A stretch of DNA of 64,000 nucleotides from an uncultured Burkholderiales bacterium. Lineage in GTDB: Bacteria > Pseudomonadota > Gammaproteobacteria > Burkholderiales > Burkholderiaceae_C. The translations under genes were made by a program, and so were the position numbers. Location: contig CAIRBP010000032.1 of the NCBI GenBank assembly GCA_903876885.1, positions 1-64,000 of the forward strand, in the 5' to 3' direction. Shown one piece after another: positions 27,370 through 37,009 of the stretch (positions are counted from its first letter, which is position 1; each line of letters opens with the position of its first letter). The notes below the pieces were generated by a model that had not been told where the DNA came from, ran no database searches, and was given only the letters and a program-made list of their open reading frames with translations.

Positions 27370-28239
27370 ATGGACGGAATGATCAACAACAAAGATCCGC
27401 GAATTGCTGATGCATGGAGCGACTTAAGAGCAAATATTGACGGCAAACAGCAACTTACACCCATCTCCAACCGACTTGCATTTGCGGATGCAGAATTTTT
27501 ACTGAGACGTGAGACCCGTGGAATTAGGTTTCAACTCGAACTTCTAAAGCCTGACCTAGCTCAACAAGAGCTGGGAATCAACAACACGGTAGTTGTATTT
27601 GGAAGCGCCCGCTTTAAAAGCGAAGAAGAGTCCCACGCTCAACTTGCACTAGCAATGGAGTCGGGAGATCCGCAGAGAATCAAAAAGGCCAAGATTCTTT
27701 TAAAAAATGCGGCCTATTATGAAAAAGCTCGTGCGTTTGCAAATTTAGTCACTCATGAATGTAGAGACTTAAAGCCAGAGGAACAATTCTTCGTTTGTAC
27801 AGGAGGGGGGCCTGGCATTATGGAGGCTGCTAATCGCGGTGCACAAGAGGCTGGAGGTTTAAGCGTAGGTTTAAACATTGCGCTACCCCACGAACAAGAG
27901 CCCAATCCGTACATTACTCCTAATCTCAGCTTTAAATTTCATTATTTTGCGCTCAGAAAAATGCATTTCATGATGCGCGCCAAAGCGCTTGTGGCATTTC
28001 CAGGCGGATTTGGAACTATGGACGAACTCTTTGAGACGCTGACTTTAGTTCAATGCAAAAAATCTAAACCAGTTCCGATAATCTTATTCGGATCGGATTA
28101 CTGGAAGCGTCTCTTCAATTTAGATATGTTAGTTGAGGAAGGCGCAATCAACGAGGAGGATTTGGAGTTATTTAAATACGTTGACGATATTCGGGAAGCT
28201 TGGAACATCATTCAAGAATTTTGGAAAAATGAGGCCTAG
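27370..28239 (+). CDS. LOG family protein (TIGR00730-type)
   Basis: A 289-residue Rossmann-like protein with the LOG signature PGGFGTMDELFETLTLVQ and the preceding GGGPGIMEAANRGAQEAGG. Members release cytokinin bases from nucleotides in plants and are nucleotide 5'-monophosphate N-glycosidases or PpnN-like enzymes in bacteria. The N-terminal about 60 residues before VVFGSARFKS are additional. The bacterial substrate cannot be read here. It is downstream of efp but separated by a terminator. Confidence 0.85.
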   Translation: MDGMINNKDPRIADAWSDLRANIDGKQQLTPISNRLAFADAEFLLRRETRGIRFQLELLKPDLAQQELGINNTVVVFGSARFKSEEESHAQLALAMESGDPQRIKKAKILLKNAAYYEKARAFANLVTHECRDLKPEEQFFVCTGGGPGIMEAANRGAQEAGGLSVGLNIALPHEQEPNPYITPNLSFKFHYFALRKMHFMMRAKALVAFPGGFGTMDELFETLTLVQCKKSKPVPIILFGSDYWKRLFNLDMLVEEGAINEEDLELFKYVDDIREAWNIIQEFWKNEA

Positions 28240-28254
28240 TCCATAACCACGTCA

Positions 28255-28584
28255 TTAAGATTCATTGGTCTTACTTGTAATAGAACGACTTTGAGTTTCT
28301 AAAGAATTAATTGCAGACTCAATTTTGTCTAACCGCTCAAGGACTTCAGGTGAGGCGGGTGTATTGGCGTAAAGGGCTTGAAGACTTGCGATAGATCTTG
28401 AAATATCATTTAACTCGTACTTGAAAGCCCTGTCTAAGCGCTCAAATTTTTCAATAAGCAGCTGATTTTGATCAACCGACTCACTCTTTGATTTTGCATT
28501 TTTCTTGGATAGTTGTATAAATACTTGGTAAAAAACCAAGAAAACTAAAACAAGCAAAATAATCGATCCCAAATCCATATCCAA
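28255..28584 (-). CDS. Small membrane-anchored coiled-coil protein
   Basis: The 109-residue product has one N-terminal membrane span (GSIILLVLVFLVFYQVFIQL) followed by a charged stretch and heptad-rich helices (LIEKFERLDRAFKYELNDIS, VLERLDKIESAINSLETQ). I do not recognise a family. It is 14 nt downstream of the hydroxyacid reductase gene on the same strand, so likely cotranscribed. It could be a small scaffold of the inner membrane; that is only inferred from its form. Confidence 0.65.
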   Translation of the reverse strand: MDMDLGSIILLVLVFLVFYQVFIQLSKKNAKSKSESVDQNQLLIEKFERLDRAFKYELNDISRSIASLQALYANTPASPEVLERLDKIESAINSLETQSRSITSKTNES

Positions 28585-28598
28585 ATCTCTTCTAAAAA

Positions 28599-29570
28599 TT
28601 AAAAAGTGTTAACCGGCGTAAGCGCGTGCCCTTTTTCAAAGTAAGCGATTAGATTGTCTGCCGCCAACTCAGCCATGGCTAGCCTTGTTTTTCTTGATGC
28701 ACTGGCAATATGCGGAGTCAGAACTACATTAGGCAGCTTCAGCAACTCTGGATTCAAGGCTGGTTCATTTTCAAAAACATCTAAACCTGCAGCTGCGATT
28801 TGTCGGTTCTTAAGAGCGAGCGCCAGAGCCGCATCGTCCACTATACCCCCTCTAGCAATATTGGTCAGTGTAGCAGTGCTTTTCATCATATTCAATTCAG
28901 CGGCTCCAATGGTGTGATGTGCCTGAGGGGTGTAGGGGAGCACCAAGACGAGGTGATCGCAAGTCTGCAGTAACTCCTGCTTTGAAACATAATGCGCTTT
29001 ACACGCCCCTTCAAGCTCTGCAGGGAGTGGAGAGCGGTTGTGGTAAATCACTTTCATTCCAAAACCGTATGCCCCCCTCTTGGCAATGGCTTGGCCAATT
29101 CGCCCCATACCTAAAATGCCAAGTGTGCTTGCAAAAATATCGGACCCGGTGAACATGTCCAGGCTCCACTTACTCCATAAGCCTTTGCGCAAATAGTGCT
29201 CGCTCTCAGCAATTCTTCTTGCTGTAGCCATCATTAGTGCAAAACCAAAATCTGCAGTGGTCTCTGTCAAAACGTCAGGTGTATTTGTAGCAAGCACTTT
29301 CCTGGCAGTCATACTTGCTACATCAAAGTTGTTATAACCGACTGCTATATTCGCGCAGATCTTAAGTTTAGGACAAGCCTTTAAGACATCATCATCGATT
29401 CTCTCAGTCCCAGTAGTCATTGCAGCATCCATACCCTGGAGCTTTTGTATTAAACCCTCCTTAGAGTAAACCTCATCAGTTTTGTTGTAATCCACTTCGA
29501 AATGCTGTTCCAACTTGGAAAGTGTCTCGGGATAAATACTGCGAGTAACAAGTAATGATGGCTTATTCAT
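28599..29570 (-). CDS. D-2-hydroxyacid dehydrogenase (glyoxylate/hydroxypyruvate reductase type)
   Basis: The 323-residue enzyme reduces 2-keto acids such as glyoxylate or hydroxypyruvate with NAD(P)H. The nucleotide-binding motif is GILGMGRIGQAIAKRG, the catalytic Arg lies in NIARGGIVDDAAL, Glu in DVFENEPALNPELL and His in VLTPHIASASRKTR. NRSPLP after the Rossmann strand suggests NADPH preference as in GhrB; this is an inference. It is followed by a small membrane protein gene and preceded by pncB on the same strand. Confidence 0.88.
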   Translation of the reverse strand: MNKPSLLVTRSIYPETLSKLEQHFEVDYNKTDEVYSKEGLIQKLQGMDAAMTTGTERIDDDVLKACPKLKICANIAVGYNNFDVASMTARKVLATNTPDVLTETTADFGFALMMATARRIAESEHYLRKGLWSKWSLDMFTGSDIFASTLGILGMGRIGQAIAKRGAYGFGMKVIYHNRSPLPAELEGACKAHYVSKQELLQTCDHLVLVLPYTPQAHHTIGAAELNMMKSTATLTNIARGGIVDDAALALALKNRQIAAAGLDVFENEPALNPELLKLPNVVLTPHIASASRKTRLAMAELAADNLIAYFEKGHALTPVNTF

Positions 29571-29591
29571 GATAATTTGAAGATTAAAAAA

Positions 29592-30776
29592 TTAATTAGG
29601 TGCGTCAATTTCAAAAACTTGTCTTAGGTAAGCAAGGTATTTCTCATCTTCGCACATATTCTTGGACGGTGTGTCAGAGAGCTTAGCAACTGGTTGTCCA
29701 TTGCATTTAACCATTTTAATTACGATTTGAAGTGGCTCATACCCAAGGTCATTGGTCAAGTTGGTTCCTATACCAAAAGCCATTAGGCAACGCCCTTTGA
29801 AACGTTTGTACAACTCAATCGTTTTAGGCACCGTCAAACCGTCGCTGAAGATAAGTGTTTTAGTCAGAGGATCAACTCTATTTTTTATGTAATGCGCGAT
29901 CATCCTCTCGCCCCAATCAAAGGGGTCACCGCTGTCATGACGCGATCCATCAAAGAGTTTACAAAAGTACAAATCAAAATCTCTGAGGAAAGGACCCATT
30001 CCATACACATCACTCAGTGCAATACCTAGGTCTCCCCTGTACTCTCGTGCCCAGGTCTCAAAACCGTAAACTTGGCTATCCCTTAAACGTGGACCTAGAG
30101 CCTGGCATGCTTGCAAGTATTCGTGAGCCATCGTGCCTAGGGGCTTAAATCCAAGCTTCATTGAGAACAGGACATTACTTGAACCAGCAAATTGCCCTGA
30201 TTTTTGGACTCCCAGACTACCCCACAAAACCCGGAGAACCTCTTCGTGCCAAGCTTTAGAAAAACGCCGCCGAGTTCCGTAGTCTGCTATTCGAATATCC
30301 ATTAAATCGTTTGAGCTTAAAAGATTTACTTTCTCCGCTAACCTTCTCCTCCCCTCAACAAAATCTGGAACAGCTTGAGTGTTTCTAAAATAAACCTCAT
30401 TCACAATTGCCAAAACTGGTATTTCAAACAAAATAGTGTGCAACCAAGGTCCTCTAATGGTTATATCTATTTCTCCGTTCTTTAGTGGCTCAATCTGAAT
30501 GCACTTCTCATTTAGTTTGAAGATACCTAAGAAATCAACGAAGTCACTTTTTATAAATCTGAGTGACCTTAAATAACGAAGCTCATCCTCCTTAAAATGG
30601 AGACCACATAATGAACGAACTTCCGCTCGAATCTCATCTACCAAAGGAGCTAGCTTAACTCCTTGAGTTCGACATTTAAATTTATATTCAACCTGAGCAC
30701 CTGGAAACTGATGAAGAACAGCCTGCATCATGGTGAATTTGTAAAGATCAGTGTCTAGGAGGCTGGTAATAATCAT
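29592..30776 (-). CDS. pncB: Nicotinate phosphoribosyltransferase
   Basis: PncB forms nicotinate mononucleotide from nicotinate in NAD salvage. The 394-residue protein begins [20 protein letters not shown], has the His-containing [16 protein letters not shown] (phosphorylated His in the family), [12 protein letters not shown], the PRPP-related [14 protein letters not shown] and [11 protein letters not shown]. All are PncB signatures. It lies 21 nt upstream of the hydroxyacid reductase gene on the same strand. Confidence 0.96.
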   Translation of the reverse strand: MIITSLLDTDLYKFTMMQAVLHQFPGAQVEYKFKCRTQGVKLAPLVDEIRAEVRSLCGLHFKEDELRYLRSLRFIKSDFVDFLGIFKLNEKCIQIEPLKNGEIDITIRGPWLHTILFEIPVLAIVNEVYFRNTQAVPDFVEGRRRLAEKVNLLSSNDLMDIRIADYGTRRRFSKAWHEEVLRVLWGSLGVQKSGQFAGSSNVLFSMKLGFKPLGTMAHEYLQACQALGPRLRDSQVYGFETWAREYRGDLGIALSDVYGMGPFLRDFDLYFCKLFDGSRHDSGDPFDWGERMIAHYIKNRVDPLTKTLIFSDGLTVPKTIELYKRFKGRCLMAFGIGTNLTNDLGYEPLQIVIKMVKCNGQPVAKLSDTPSKNMCEDEKYLAYLRQVFEIDAPN

Positions 30777-30863
30777 ATTAGAAAACTTTTCGAAGCTTGG
30801 TCAAATGACATGAATGTTCAATGGTCGTACAAGAGGTCAATTTAAAGACGGTGATAAGTGAAC

Positions 30864-31571
30864 TCAAACCCAACTGAGAACTGTATCTACCCCTTCCCTT
30901 GGTGTTTCAAATGTATTTACTAATGCGGTCTCATCCTCATAGCCCAAACTCATTGCACAAACAAGCATCTCATCAGGTCCGGCCTTGATGTGTGAGAGAA
31001 CAATTTTGGAGAACGCAAGCCAAGCGGCCTGAGGGCATGTTGATAATCCGACTCCCCTAGCCGCCAGCATTAAAGTTTGAATAAACATTCCGTAATCAAG
31101 CAATGACCCTCGCCCCATTACGGTGTTGAGTGTAAATACTAGGCCTACAGGAGCATCGAAAAATTTGAAATTTCTTTGTTGCTGTTCATGCATCTTATCT
31201 CTTTGAGTTTTATCAATGCCCAGTAATCCGTATAAACTCCATCCATTTTGACGCCTCCTATCAATGAATGGGCTGATCCATTTCTGCGGATAGTAGTCAT
31301 AGGAGTCTGTATATTCTTTAGCTATCTCAGGGTCCTTCGCCATTGCATCGTGTATTTTGCACACCTCATTGACTAGTCCATTCTTTGCATCCCCCTCCAA
31401 AGCGTAAACACGCCACGGCTGGGTATTGGTTCCAGACGGAGCACGGCAGGCTGACTCGACAATTGCCTTCAATAGCTCCTTTGGCACGGGTTTGTTTGTA
31501 AACGCCCTCACTGATTTACGAGTAAAAATTGCGTGATCCAAAGATCCGGGGACAAATTTAGGCTGAGACAT
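30864..31571 (-). CDS. Nitroreductase family protein
   Basis: An FMN-dependent nitroreductase-fold oxidoreductase of 235 residues. FTRKSVRAFTNKPVPKELL, the FMN-binding RAPSGTNTQPWRVYALEG and the C-terminal AMSLGYEDETALVNTFETPR are typical. The natural substrate (quinone, flavin or nitro compound) is unknown. The start overlaps the thioesterase gene upstream by 14 nt, so the two are probably translated together. Confidence 0.88.
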   Translation of the reverse strand: MSQPKFVPGSLDHAIFTRKSVRAFTNKPVPKELLKAIVESACRAPSGTNTQPWRVYALEGDAKNGLVNEVCKIHDAMAKDPEIAKEYTDSYDYYPQKWISPFIDRRRQNGWSLYGLLGIDKTQRDKMHEQQQRNFKFFDAPVGLVFTLNTVMGRGSLLDYGMFIQTLMLAARGVGLSTCPQAAWLAFSKIVLSHIKAGPDEMLVCAMSLGYEDETALVNTFETPREGVDTVLSWV

Positions 31572-32010
31572 AAATATTCTCTAATGAAAGTTTAAAAGAG
31601 GAAGGCAACTGTTCAACCGGCTTACGAGTAAGCTTAGATACGTATACATGAACAAAATTACCCCAGGCTGAACTTTGATCCAGACCTTTAGTGAATATTC
31701 CAATTCTATATTCAACACTTGATTTACCTAACCTAGTCACGGCTATGCCAACCTCAACAGGTTCAGGGTAGGATATAGATTCGAAATAGTTACAGCTAGA
31801 ACTAACAACGAGTCCTATTGTTTCACCCTCCGAGGGATCTAATACGCCCTCCTGAATCAGATAAGCATTAACCGCTGTATCAAACCAACTGTAATAAACC
31901 ACATTATTGATGTGACCATAACAATCATTGTCCATCCAACGAGTGGTTATTGGGATAAAAATCTTAAATTGATTTCTAAATAAGGGTTGTTGCCGTGAAG
32001 ATTTACTCAT
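31558..32010 (-). CDS. Acyl-CoA thioesterase (YbgC/4HBT-like hot-dog protein)
   Basis: A 150-residue hot-dog-fold thioesterase. The motif TRWMDNDCYGHINNVVYYSWFD holds the conserved Asp, HINN and Tyr/Phe of the 4-hydroxybenzoyl-CoA thioesterase group; LVVSSSCNYFESISYPEPVEVG follows. Acyl substrate unknown. It is in a leftward row of deacetylase, thioesterase and nitroreductase with short gaps or overlap. Confidence 0.85.
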   Translation of the reverse strand: MSKSSRQQPLFRNQFKIFIPITTRWMDNDCYGHINNVVYYSWFDTAVNAYLIQEGVLDPSEGETIGLVVSSSCNYFESISYPEPVEVGIAVTRLGKSSVEYRIGIFTKGLDQSSAWGNFVHVYVSKLTRKPVEQLPSSFKLSLENIYVSA

Positions 32011-32031
32011 TAATGAACTCTCGCTTTAGCT

Positions 32032-32988
32032 TTAAGCTGAACTATCAAAATGAAATTCATATTTCGAAAAATATTCAGCTGCTATTTTAAATGTATTGAT
32101 ATTAATCTGAACGGTATCATCAATCGGCACTGAGTATCCTCCAGCCATCGAAAAGGCAATTGGAATACCTCTTTGCCACGCCCACTCAAAGACCTGTTTA
32201 TCTCGACTCTGCAATCCTTCCATACTCAGGGCTAATCGCCCTAATCTATCGCCAGTGTAAGGATCTGCTCCAGCAAGGTAAATAATTAAGTCAGGACAAA
32301 AATGTGCATCAAACGTTTGTAACGCATCTTCTAATGCGTTTAGATATTGATCGTCTGTGCACTCATCGGGTAATTCAATATCTAGATCACTTAACTCCTT
32401 TCTAAATGGGTAATTTTTGGCGCCGTGAACAGAGAGCGTAAAAACAGATGAATCACTTGCAAAAATCTTAGCAGTTCCATTGCCCTGGTGAACATCCAAG
32501 TCAATGACTCCAACCTTTAAAACCTTTGCTGAACCAAATTTACCAGGGGCTGATCTTTGAGCCTCTAGTTGTACAGAGCGTATTGCAACTGCACTATCGT
32601 TAAATACACAAAAACCACCGCCACGGTCTTTATAGGCATGATGTGTACCTCCAGCAATGTTGGCAGAAATTCCCTCTTTTAGGGCGGTCCTGCAAGCCAT
32701 TAAAGTAGCTCCTGAAGAACCCCTAGCTCGATCCACCATTCCATGCGACCAAGGAAATCCTATTTCACGTTGTTGGGCTTGACTTAGTTTCCCATCAAAA
32801 ACGGCATTAACATATTCAACATCATGGGCTAAAGCTAACTGCCCTGATGTAACGGGAGGAGCCAAATTAAGCTCACATGAAGGCAATTCATTCGCAAGCC
32901 TTAGCCTAAGTAACTCATACTTCTCCATTGGGAATCTATGCCCAGGAGGGAGTTTTTGAAGATTGGGGGCTGCATAGAAAATTTTCAC
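32032..32988 (-). CDS. Histone deacetylase-family amidohydrolase
   Basis: The 318-residue enzyme is a zinc-dependent deacetylase of the class II/AcuC-like bacterial group. The His pair and substrate channel appear in ANIAGGTHHAYKDRGGGFCV, the zinc ligands in GVIDLDVHQGNGTA (DxH) and LAGADPYTGDRLGRLALS (Asp). Natural substrates in bacteria include acetylpolyamines or acetyl-lysine proteins; which is meant is open. First gene of the leftward row with thioesterase and nitroreductase. Confidence 0.9.
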   Translation of the reverse strand: MKIFYAAPNLQKLPPGHRFPMEKYELLRLRLANELPSCELNLAPPVTSGQLALAHDVEYVNAVFDGKLSQAQQREIGFPWSHGMVDRARGSSGATLMACRTALKEGISANIAGGTHHAYKDRGGGFCVFNDSAVAIRSVQLEAQRSAPGKFGSAKVLKVGVIDLDVHQGNGTAKIFASDSSVFTLSVHGAKNYPFRKELSDLDIELPDECTDDQYLNALEDALQTFDAHFCPDLIIYLAGADPYTGDRLGRLALSMEGLQSRDKQVFEWAWQRGIPIAFSMAGGYSVPIDDTVQININTFKIAAEYFSKYEFHFDSSA

Positions 32989-33298
32989 AAGGTATCAATT
33001 GTCTCTCGAATTGACCACTCCCCTAGACGGCATCCCTCAGGCGAGCGGCCGAGCGACAGAACATAGCAGTTGAATTCAAAATTGTTGACTGCAGAAATCG
33101 TAAGTAATTGATTTTTAATGATTTTTTAAAATTTTAGTTTAAAAATTGGAGTTTAGGATCTAGGCTCTAATCAGCACACCCGCCCCCCTTTTAGGCTTGT
33201 TTTAAATAAGGAGACTCATATACTTATCACATGCTGCACCGCAACATCGGGGTGTAGGCAAAGAGAATTTCACCTCACTTTAAATACTGGAGAACACC
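32989..33298. promoter_or_regulatory. 310-bp intergenic region upstream of phasin gene
   Basis: Between the divergent deacetylase and phasin genes. It holds an AT-rich tract, an SD-like AAGGAGA at 33208-33214 with no good ORF behind it, a CTGCACCGCA element at 33234-33243 that resembles PhaR sites (CTGC-N3-GCAG), and a good SD (TGGAGA) just before the phasin ATG. The PhaR-like match is a by-eye call with one base off and needs testing. Confidence 0.35.
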
Positions 33299-33844
33299 AT
33301 GCTTACACCTGAACAATTAGTTTCCGCTCAAAAGGCCAATGCTTCAACCCTTTTCGGTCTAACTGAAAAAGCCTTCGAGGGCGTAGAAAAACTTATCGAA
33401 CTTAATGTTGCTGCAAGTAAAGCTGCAATCAACGAGACCATGGGTCACGCTCAATCTTTATTGAGCATTAAAGATCCTCAAGAATTTATCAGCGTTCAAA
33501 CAGCAATGTTTCAACCTATCGCTGAGAAAATGACTTCATATGGCCGCCATGTATATGACATCACTTCCGCAACAACAGCTGAATTCACAAAGACAGCTGA
33601 GGAAAAAGTTGCTGAGGCTCAGCACACAATTTCTAGTCTAATTGACGCAACTTCCAAAAATGCCCCAGCTGGTACAGAGTCAGCAGTTGCAATGTTCAAA
33701 AACGCATATTCAGCTGGTACAAATGCAATTGAATCAGTTCAAAAAGCAGTTAAACATGCGACTGAAGTTGCTGAGGCAAATATTCAAACTGCCACTCACT
33801 CAGCAATTAATGCAACAAAATCAGCTTCTAAAAAGCGCGCTTAA
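33299..33844 (+). CDS. phaP: Phasin (PHA granule-associated protein)
   Basis: A 181-residue phasin that coats polyhydroxyalkanoate granules. The N-terminus [20 protein letters not shown] and [21 protein letters not shown] are hallmark sequences of the betaproteobacterial PhaP family; the rest is amphipathic helix with an Ala/Lys-rich end. It implies PHB storage in this organism, although no synthase is in the window. Strong SD TGGAGA before the ATG; a terminator follows. Confidence 0.94.
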   Translation: MLTPEQLVSAQKANASTLFGLTEKAFEGVEKLIELNVAASKAAINETMGHAQSLLSIKDPQEFISVQTAMFQPIAEKMTSYGRHVYDITSATTAEFTKTAEEKVAEAQHTISSLIDATSKNAPAGTESAVAMFKNAYSAGTNAIESVQKAVKHATEVAEANIQTATHSAINATKSASKKRA

Positions 33845-33852
33845 TTAAACTT

Positions 33853-33880
33853 CAATCAACTTTTAAAGTTGATTGGATTT
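33853..33880 (+). terminator. Rho-independent terminator of phaP
   Basis: CAATCAAC at 33853 pairs with GTTGATTG ending at 33875, with a TTTTAAA centre, then GATTTTTAG. It lies a few bases after the phaP stop. Confidence 0.65.
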
Positions 33881-33888
33881 TTAGTTTA

Positions 33889-33917
33889 AACAGGCCCATC
33901 AGTTTGATGGGCCTGTT
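33889..33917. terminator. Bidirectional terminator between phaP and traB
   Basis: AACAGGCCCATC at 33889-33900 and GATGGGCCTGTT at 33906-33917 form a 12-bp perfect stem with a 5-nt loop. The leftward tra operon ends one base later at 33918, so this hairpin overlaps the region just after the traB stop and can end transcription from both sides. Confidence 0.75.
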
Positions 33918-35315
33918 CTATTTCTGGGTAACAGAAACTAAGTCAAAAGACTCCTGAACTACCCAAGATACTCTTGTGCCTGCATTAACTTCTACAATAG
34001 GGAACATCTGACGTGCATAGTCCAAATAAAATTTCGATAACTGTCCCAAAGACGTACTAACACCCTGACCCACTGCACTTCCAGCTATAAGACTTGTATT
34101 TGGCATAACAAAACCCTGCTGGGAGCCGCTCGTAGCACTAGAGTTATATGACGGCAAAGCCTGAGGGGAAAAAGCAGCTCCTACCCCAGCAAACATTCCC
34201 GCTGCAGCCTCTTTAGCTAAGATTGAGCCTTGTTTGGTTACTAAACGCCCAGACAAGCCTTGAATACCATCAAGGTCGACACCATAGGCTCTAATTCTAG
34301 CTTCGAAAATCAATCCAGCAGCGTTTACACAAGTCAACTTATCTGCAGTAACGTTCGCCCTCTCGGTAGATAAAATACCAATTCCTGTGCCAGACAAAAA
34401 ACAATCAGTTAAGTCAGCTACTCGCCATCCATTAGGCAAAATCGCAGCCCCTTTTACTCTAGATATAAATGGAGACCCAACGTTATTAGCTGAAATAATT
34501 GAACCACCTGTAGTTCCGCCAGTAGCACTTGTTCGAGCATTGATTCCAGATAACATTACAGCATCGATAACAGATGTTGCTGGAATAGTAACAAATGATT
34601 TAACTGATGTACTTGGTTTTGTCTCTTGTACTTGGAGACCCCACTGATGAATGTTGTGGTGATCCTGGATACTAGTTAATAGCTTAGGAACATTACGATT
34701 CAAAGAGTTCGGCTTTGTAGATGAATTGAGATTTAAATGAGAATCTGTGGACTTAAAACGATTTGTTTCTTGCGCCAACTCTTCATCAGTCGATTGTGTG
34801 AAGTCAATTGGTGGAGGGAGGTTACTCTTAAAATCAACTTGACTAGAGCGCGACGCAGAGGTTAAAGTTTGCAAATTACTGGAGGAGGATGAAGAAAGTG
34901 AATTTTGCTTCATTTGTTCAAGCAAAGCTATTTTTGATTGCAATTGTTTATTTTGTTCCGCCATCAGATGCAACTCCTCTTTTGCATCAAAGACAACTTG
35001 TCTCGTATAGTCAAAGTCAGCTTTTAGCTCCTCAAGGCCTAAATTGCGGTTAGTTTGTGGCAAAAGAGTATTTATAACTATAGAGTCTTTAGTTTGCCTT
35101 AAATCGCCAGACGAATTTTGACTATTTGGCAGTCTGGATTGATTAGACGTGTCGCTTTTTAAACTCTTTAAATTTTGAACTCTATGATATTCATGATTCG
35201 AATAGACTTGCCAAGATAAAAGTAAAAAAACTAATGCAATACAAAAGCACCATATTTTTTTTGATTTAGGATCAGAATCAATCCACTTAACACGTAGTTC
35301 GTGGAACTTATTCAT
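33918..35315 (-). CDS. traB: F-type T4SS protein TraB (VirB10-like)
   Basis: TraB spans the cell envelope and forms, with TraK and TraV, the outer-membrane core of F-type type IV secretion systems. The 465-residue protein has a cytoplasmic start, one membrane span (CFCIALVFLLLSWQVYS), a coiled coil (about 80-125), a Ser/Asn-rich linker and a C-terminal VirB10-like domain (TIPATSVIDAVMLSGINART and DLDGIQGLSGRLVTKQG). This is the last gene of the operon; its start overlaps traK by 4 nt. Confidence 0.88.
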   Translation of the reverse strand: MNKFHELRVKWIDSDPKSKKIWCFCIALVFLLLSWQVYSNHEYHRVQNLKSLKSDTSNQSRLPNSQNSSGDLRQTKDSIVINTLLPQTNRNLGLEELKADFDYTRQVVFDAKEELHLMAEQNKQLQSKIALLEQMKQNSLSSSSSSNLQTLTSASRSSQVDFKSNLPPPIDFTQSTDEELAQETNRFKSTDSHLNLNSSTKPNSLNRNVPKLLTSIQDHHNIHQWGLQVQETKPSTSVKSFVTIPATSVIDAVMLSGINARTSATGGTTGGSIISANNVGSPFISRVKGAAILPNGWRVADLTDCFLSGTGIGILSTERANVTADKLTCVNAAGLIFEARIRAYGVDLDGIQGLSGRLVTKQGSILAKEAAAGMFAGVGAAFSPQALPSYNSSATSGSQQGFVMPNTSLIAGSAVGQGVSTSLGQLSKFYLDYARQMFPIVEVNAGTRVSWVVQESFDLVSVTQK

Positions 35316-36358
35316 TGATATTCAGACTTAAATGGCTGTTTTTTTGATATGACTAGAATTTTGGTGTTTTCACCTTTTGCTAAGATGGGAGAGGGAAAAA
35401 TAGATATAGCCAAAACTGTCTCACCGTCAAACTCTTTCTCACTAAGAGTTGCTGTGTTTGAGCTAGGATTGCGAGCTTCATATATATAAATCTCTTGATC
35501 AATGCTGGACATACGAGTAAGCGGAATAACGACTAGACCATTCATAACAATTGGAGATATATTCTTTAAAGAAATATTAGTGAATCCAGATGGATTTTGA
35601 TTATTTACTGCCATTTCCATAGTATTTACGATCAGAGAAATATAGTCATTTGATCTACTTTGCCTTACTAATCCTCTAGAAATGCCTGAATTATCAACAA
35701 CCTTTATAACCTGAGAAGCTATTGATTTTGGTATCAACTGAAGACTCAGAACAGTACTTGACTGAGATTGATTTTCAACAAATAATTGAATGGGTTTCGA
35801 TGAGCCAGGTTTAAATTGAAAATATATATTTGAATCAGATTGCTTTATTTCCAAATCGTCTGTAGAAGTGATGAGAGGATGTGAAAAAGGAATTTGAATT
35901 AAATTTATATCATTTTTTGAAACATATACCGATGATGATCCACCATTGACGAATTCAACTATTTGCCCCCTTGTTGGATCGATAGTCTGCGCATTTACAC
36001 CAGGTATATTTATTACCCCAGGAAGGATGATTTCTTTAAATGGTGAATCTTTAATTGGTAATAGCCCAGAAGAATCAATAGTAGGATTAACCTCCGTTAA
36101 ATTCTTATTTATATGCCTTAGAGCAGTAGTTCGAGACTTAGCTTTTGAGCCATCAGCATGTTCAAAATTAGATGATTTAGTGCTATTTTTTGATAACGTT
36201 GAGGAATTATGTAATTGAGAATCCATTATATTTGCACTATATTGAGCATCTATCCCAACAGTTGATGTTTGGGTTTGGGTTTGTGTTTGGGTTAATCCAA
36301 TTTCGAAGATAGATAAAAGTAGCAATATAAATGCAAGCTTCAGAAAAAAATTACTCAT
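35312..36358 (-). CDS. traK: F-type T4SS protein TraK (VirB9-like)
   Basis: TraK is the secretin-like outer-membrane core partner of TraB. The 348-residue product has a signal peptide followed by a QTQTQTQTQT tract and an unstructured linker. Its C-terminal two thirds has the TraK layout, with VEFVNGGSSSVYVSKNDINL and IPFSHPLITSTDDLEI. Assignment relies on position (TraE-TraK-TraB order) and these segments. It overlaps traE and traB by 4 nt each, so translation is coupled. Confidence 0.78.
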   Translation of the reverse strand: MSNFFLKLAFILLLLSIFEIGLTQTQTQTQTSTVGIDAQYSANIMDSQLHNSSTLSKNSTKSSNFEHADGSKAKSRTTALRHINKNLTEVNPTIDSSGLLPIKDSPFKEIILPGVINIPGVNAQTIDPTRGQIVEFVNGGSSSVYVSKNDINLIQIPFSHPLITSTDDLEIKQSDSNIYFQFKPGSSKPIQLFVENQSQSSTVLSLQLIPKSIASQVIKVVDNSGISRGLVRQSRSNDYISLIVNTMEMAVNNQNPSGFTNISLKNISPIVMNGLVVIPLTRMSSIDQEIYIYEARNPSSNTATLSEKEFDGETVLAISIFPSPILAKGENTKILVISKKQPFKSEYQ

Positions 36359-36969
36359 AATGATAATTTCTTTTGATTTTCAAGCCACAATGAATCATGA
36401 AATTCATTACCAGAGTATGTTTCAAGGACTGTAATCAAAGGTCTGTAATTTTCAACCCGCATAGTTATTTCATACACCCAAGATTGTGAAGTATTTTTCA
36501 CAACATTTACTGTGTGAATATCACCTTTAACAAAGTGCTTATTCAATATAGGATCAAACATATATTCTTTAAATTCAAAATAAAATGAACCAAGTTCATG
36601 TTGCTCAGTCATTCTTTTAACCTGAAAATCAATTTGATTAGAGATATTCGTGAAAACTTCTGGCGCCAAAAAACTTTGGATAAAAATTTTTTCATAACTG
36701 TAATTAATGCTATTTATCTGAGAAATGGCATTAACAGTTGCTAATATGATTGCCTTTTGCGAACCACTATCTAAGGTTTGTTTACCGTAAGTTGACTCGA
36801 TTAAAGAACCTCCTCCACCGGGAATCTGAACAACAACTATTTTATTTTGAAATACTAAATATAGTATCAATAAAGAAATAATAGCAAGAAGAAATATGTT
36901 TGAAATGCGTAAATACTTAACCCAAGTCATCATTTCGTTAATTGTCTTAGTATGCTGTTTTAGTTCCAT
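36355..36969 (-). CDS. traE: F-type T4SS protein TraE (VirB8-like)
   Basis: TraE is an inner-membrane assembly protein. The 204-residue product has a short cytoplasmic start, one membrane span (ISNIFLLAIISLLILYLVF) and a periplasmic domain of NTF2-like VirB8/TraE type (SINYSYEKIFIQSFLAPEVF, ITMRVENYRPLITVLETYSG). It lies between traL and traK, the same order as in the F plasmid, with 4-nt overlap to traK. Confidence 0.85.
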   Translation of the reverse strand: MELKQHTKTINEMMTWVKYLRISNIFLLAIISLLILYLVFQNKIVVVQIPGGGGSLIESTYGKQTLDSGSQKAIILATVNAISQINSINYSYEKIFIQSFLAPEVFTNISNQIDFQVKRMTEQHELGSFYFEFKEYMFDPILNKHFVKGDIHTVNVVKNTSQSWVYEITMRVENYRPLITVLETYSGNEFHDSLWLENQKKLSL

Positions 36970-37009
36970 TTGATTTCGTACTTTTAAAAAAATTATTTCT
37001 TTAAAATAT

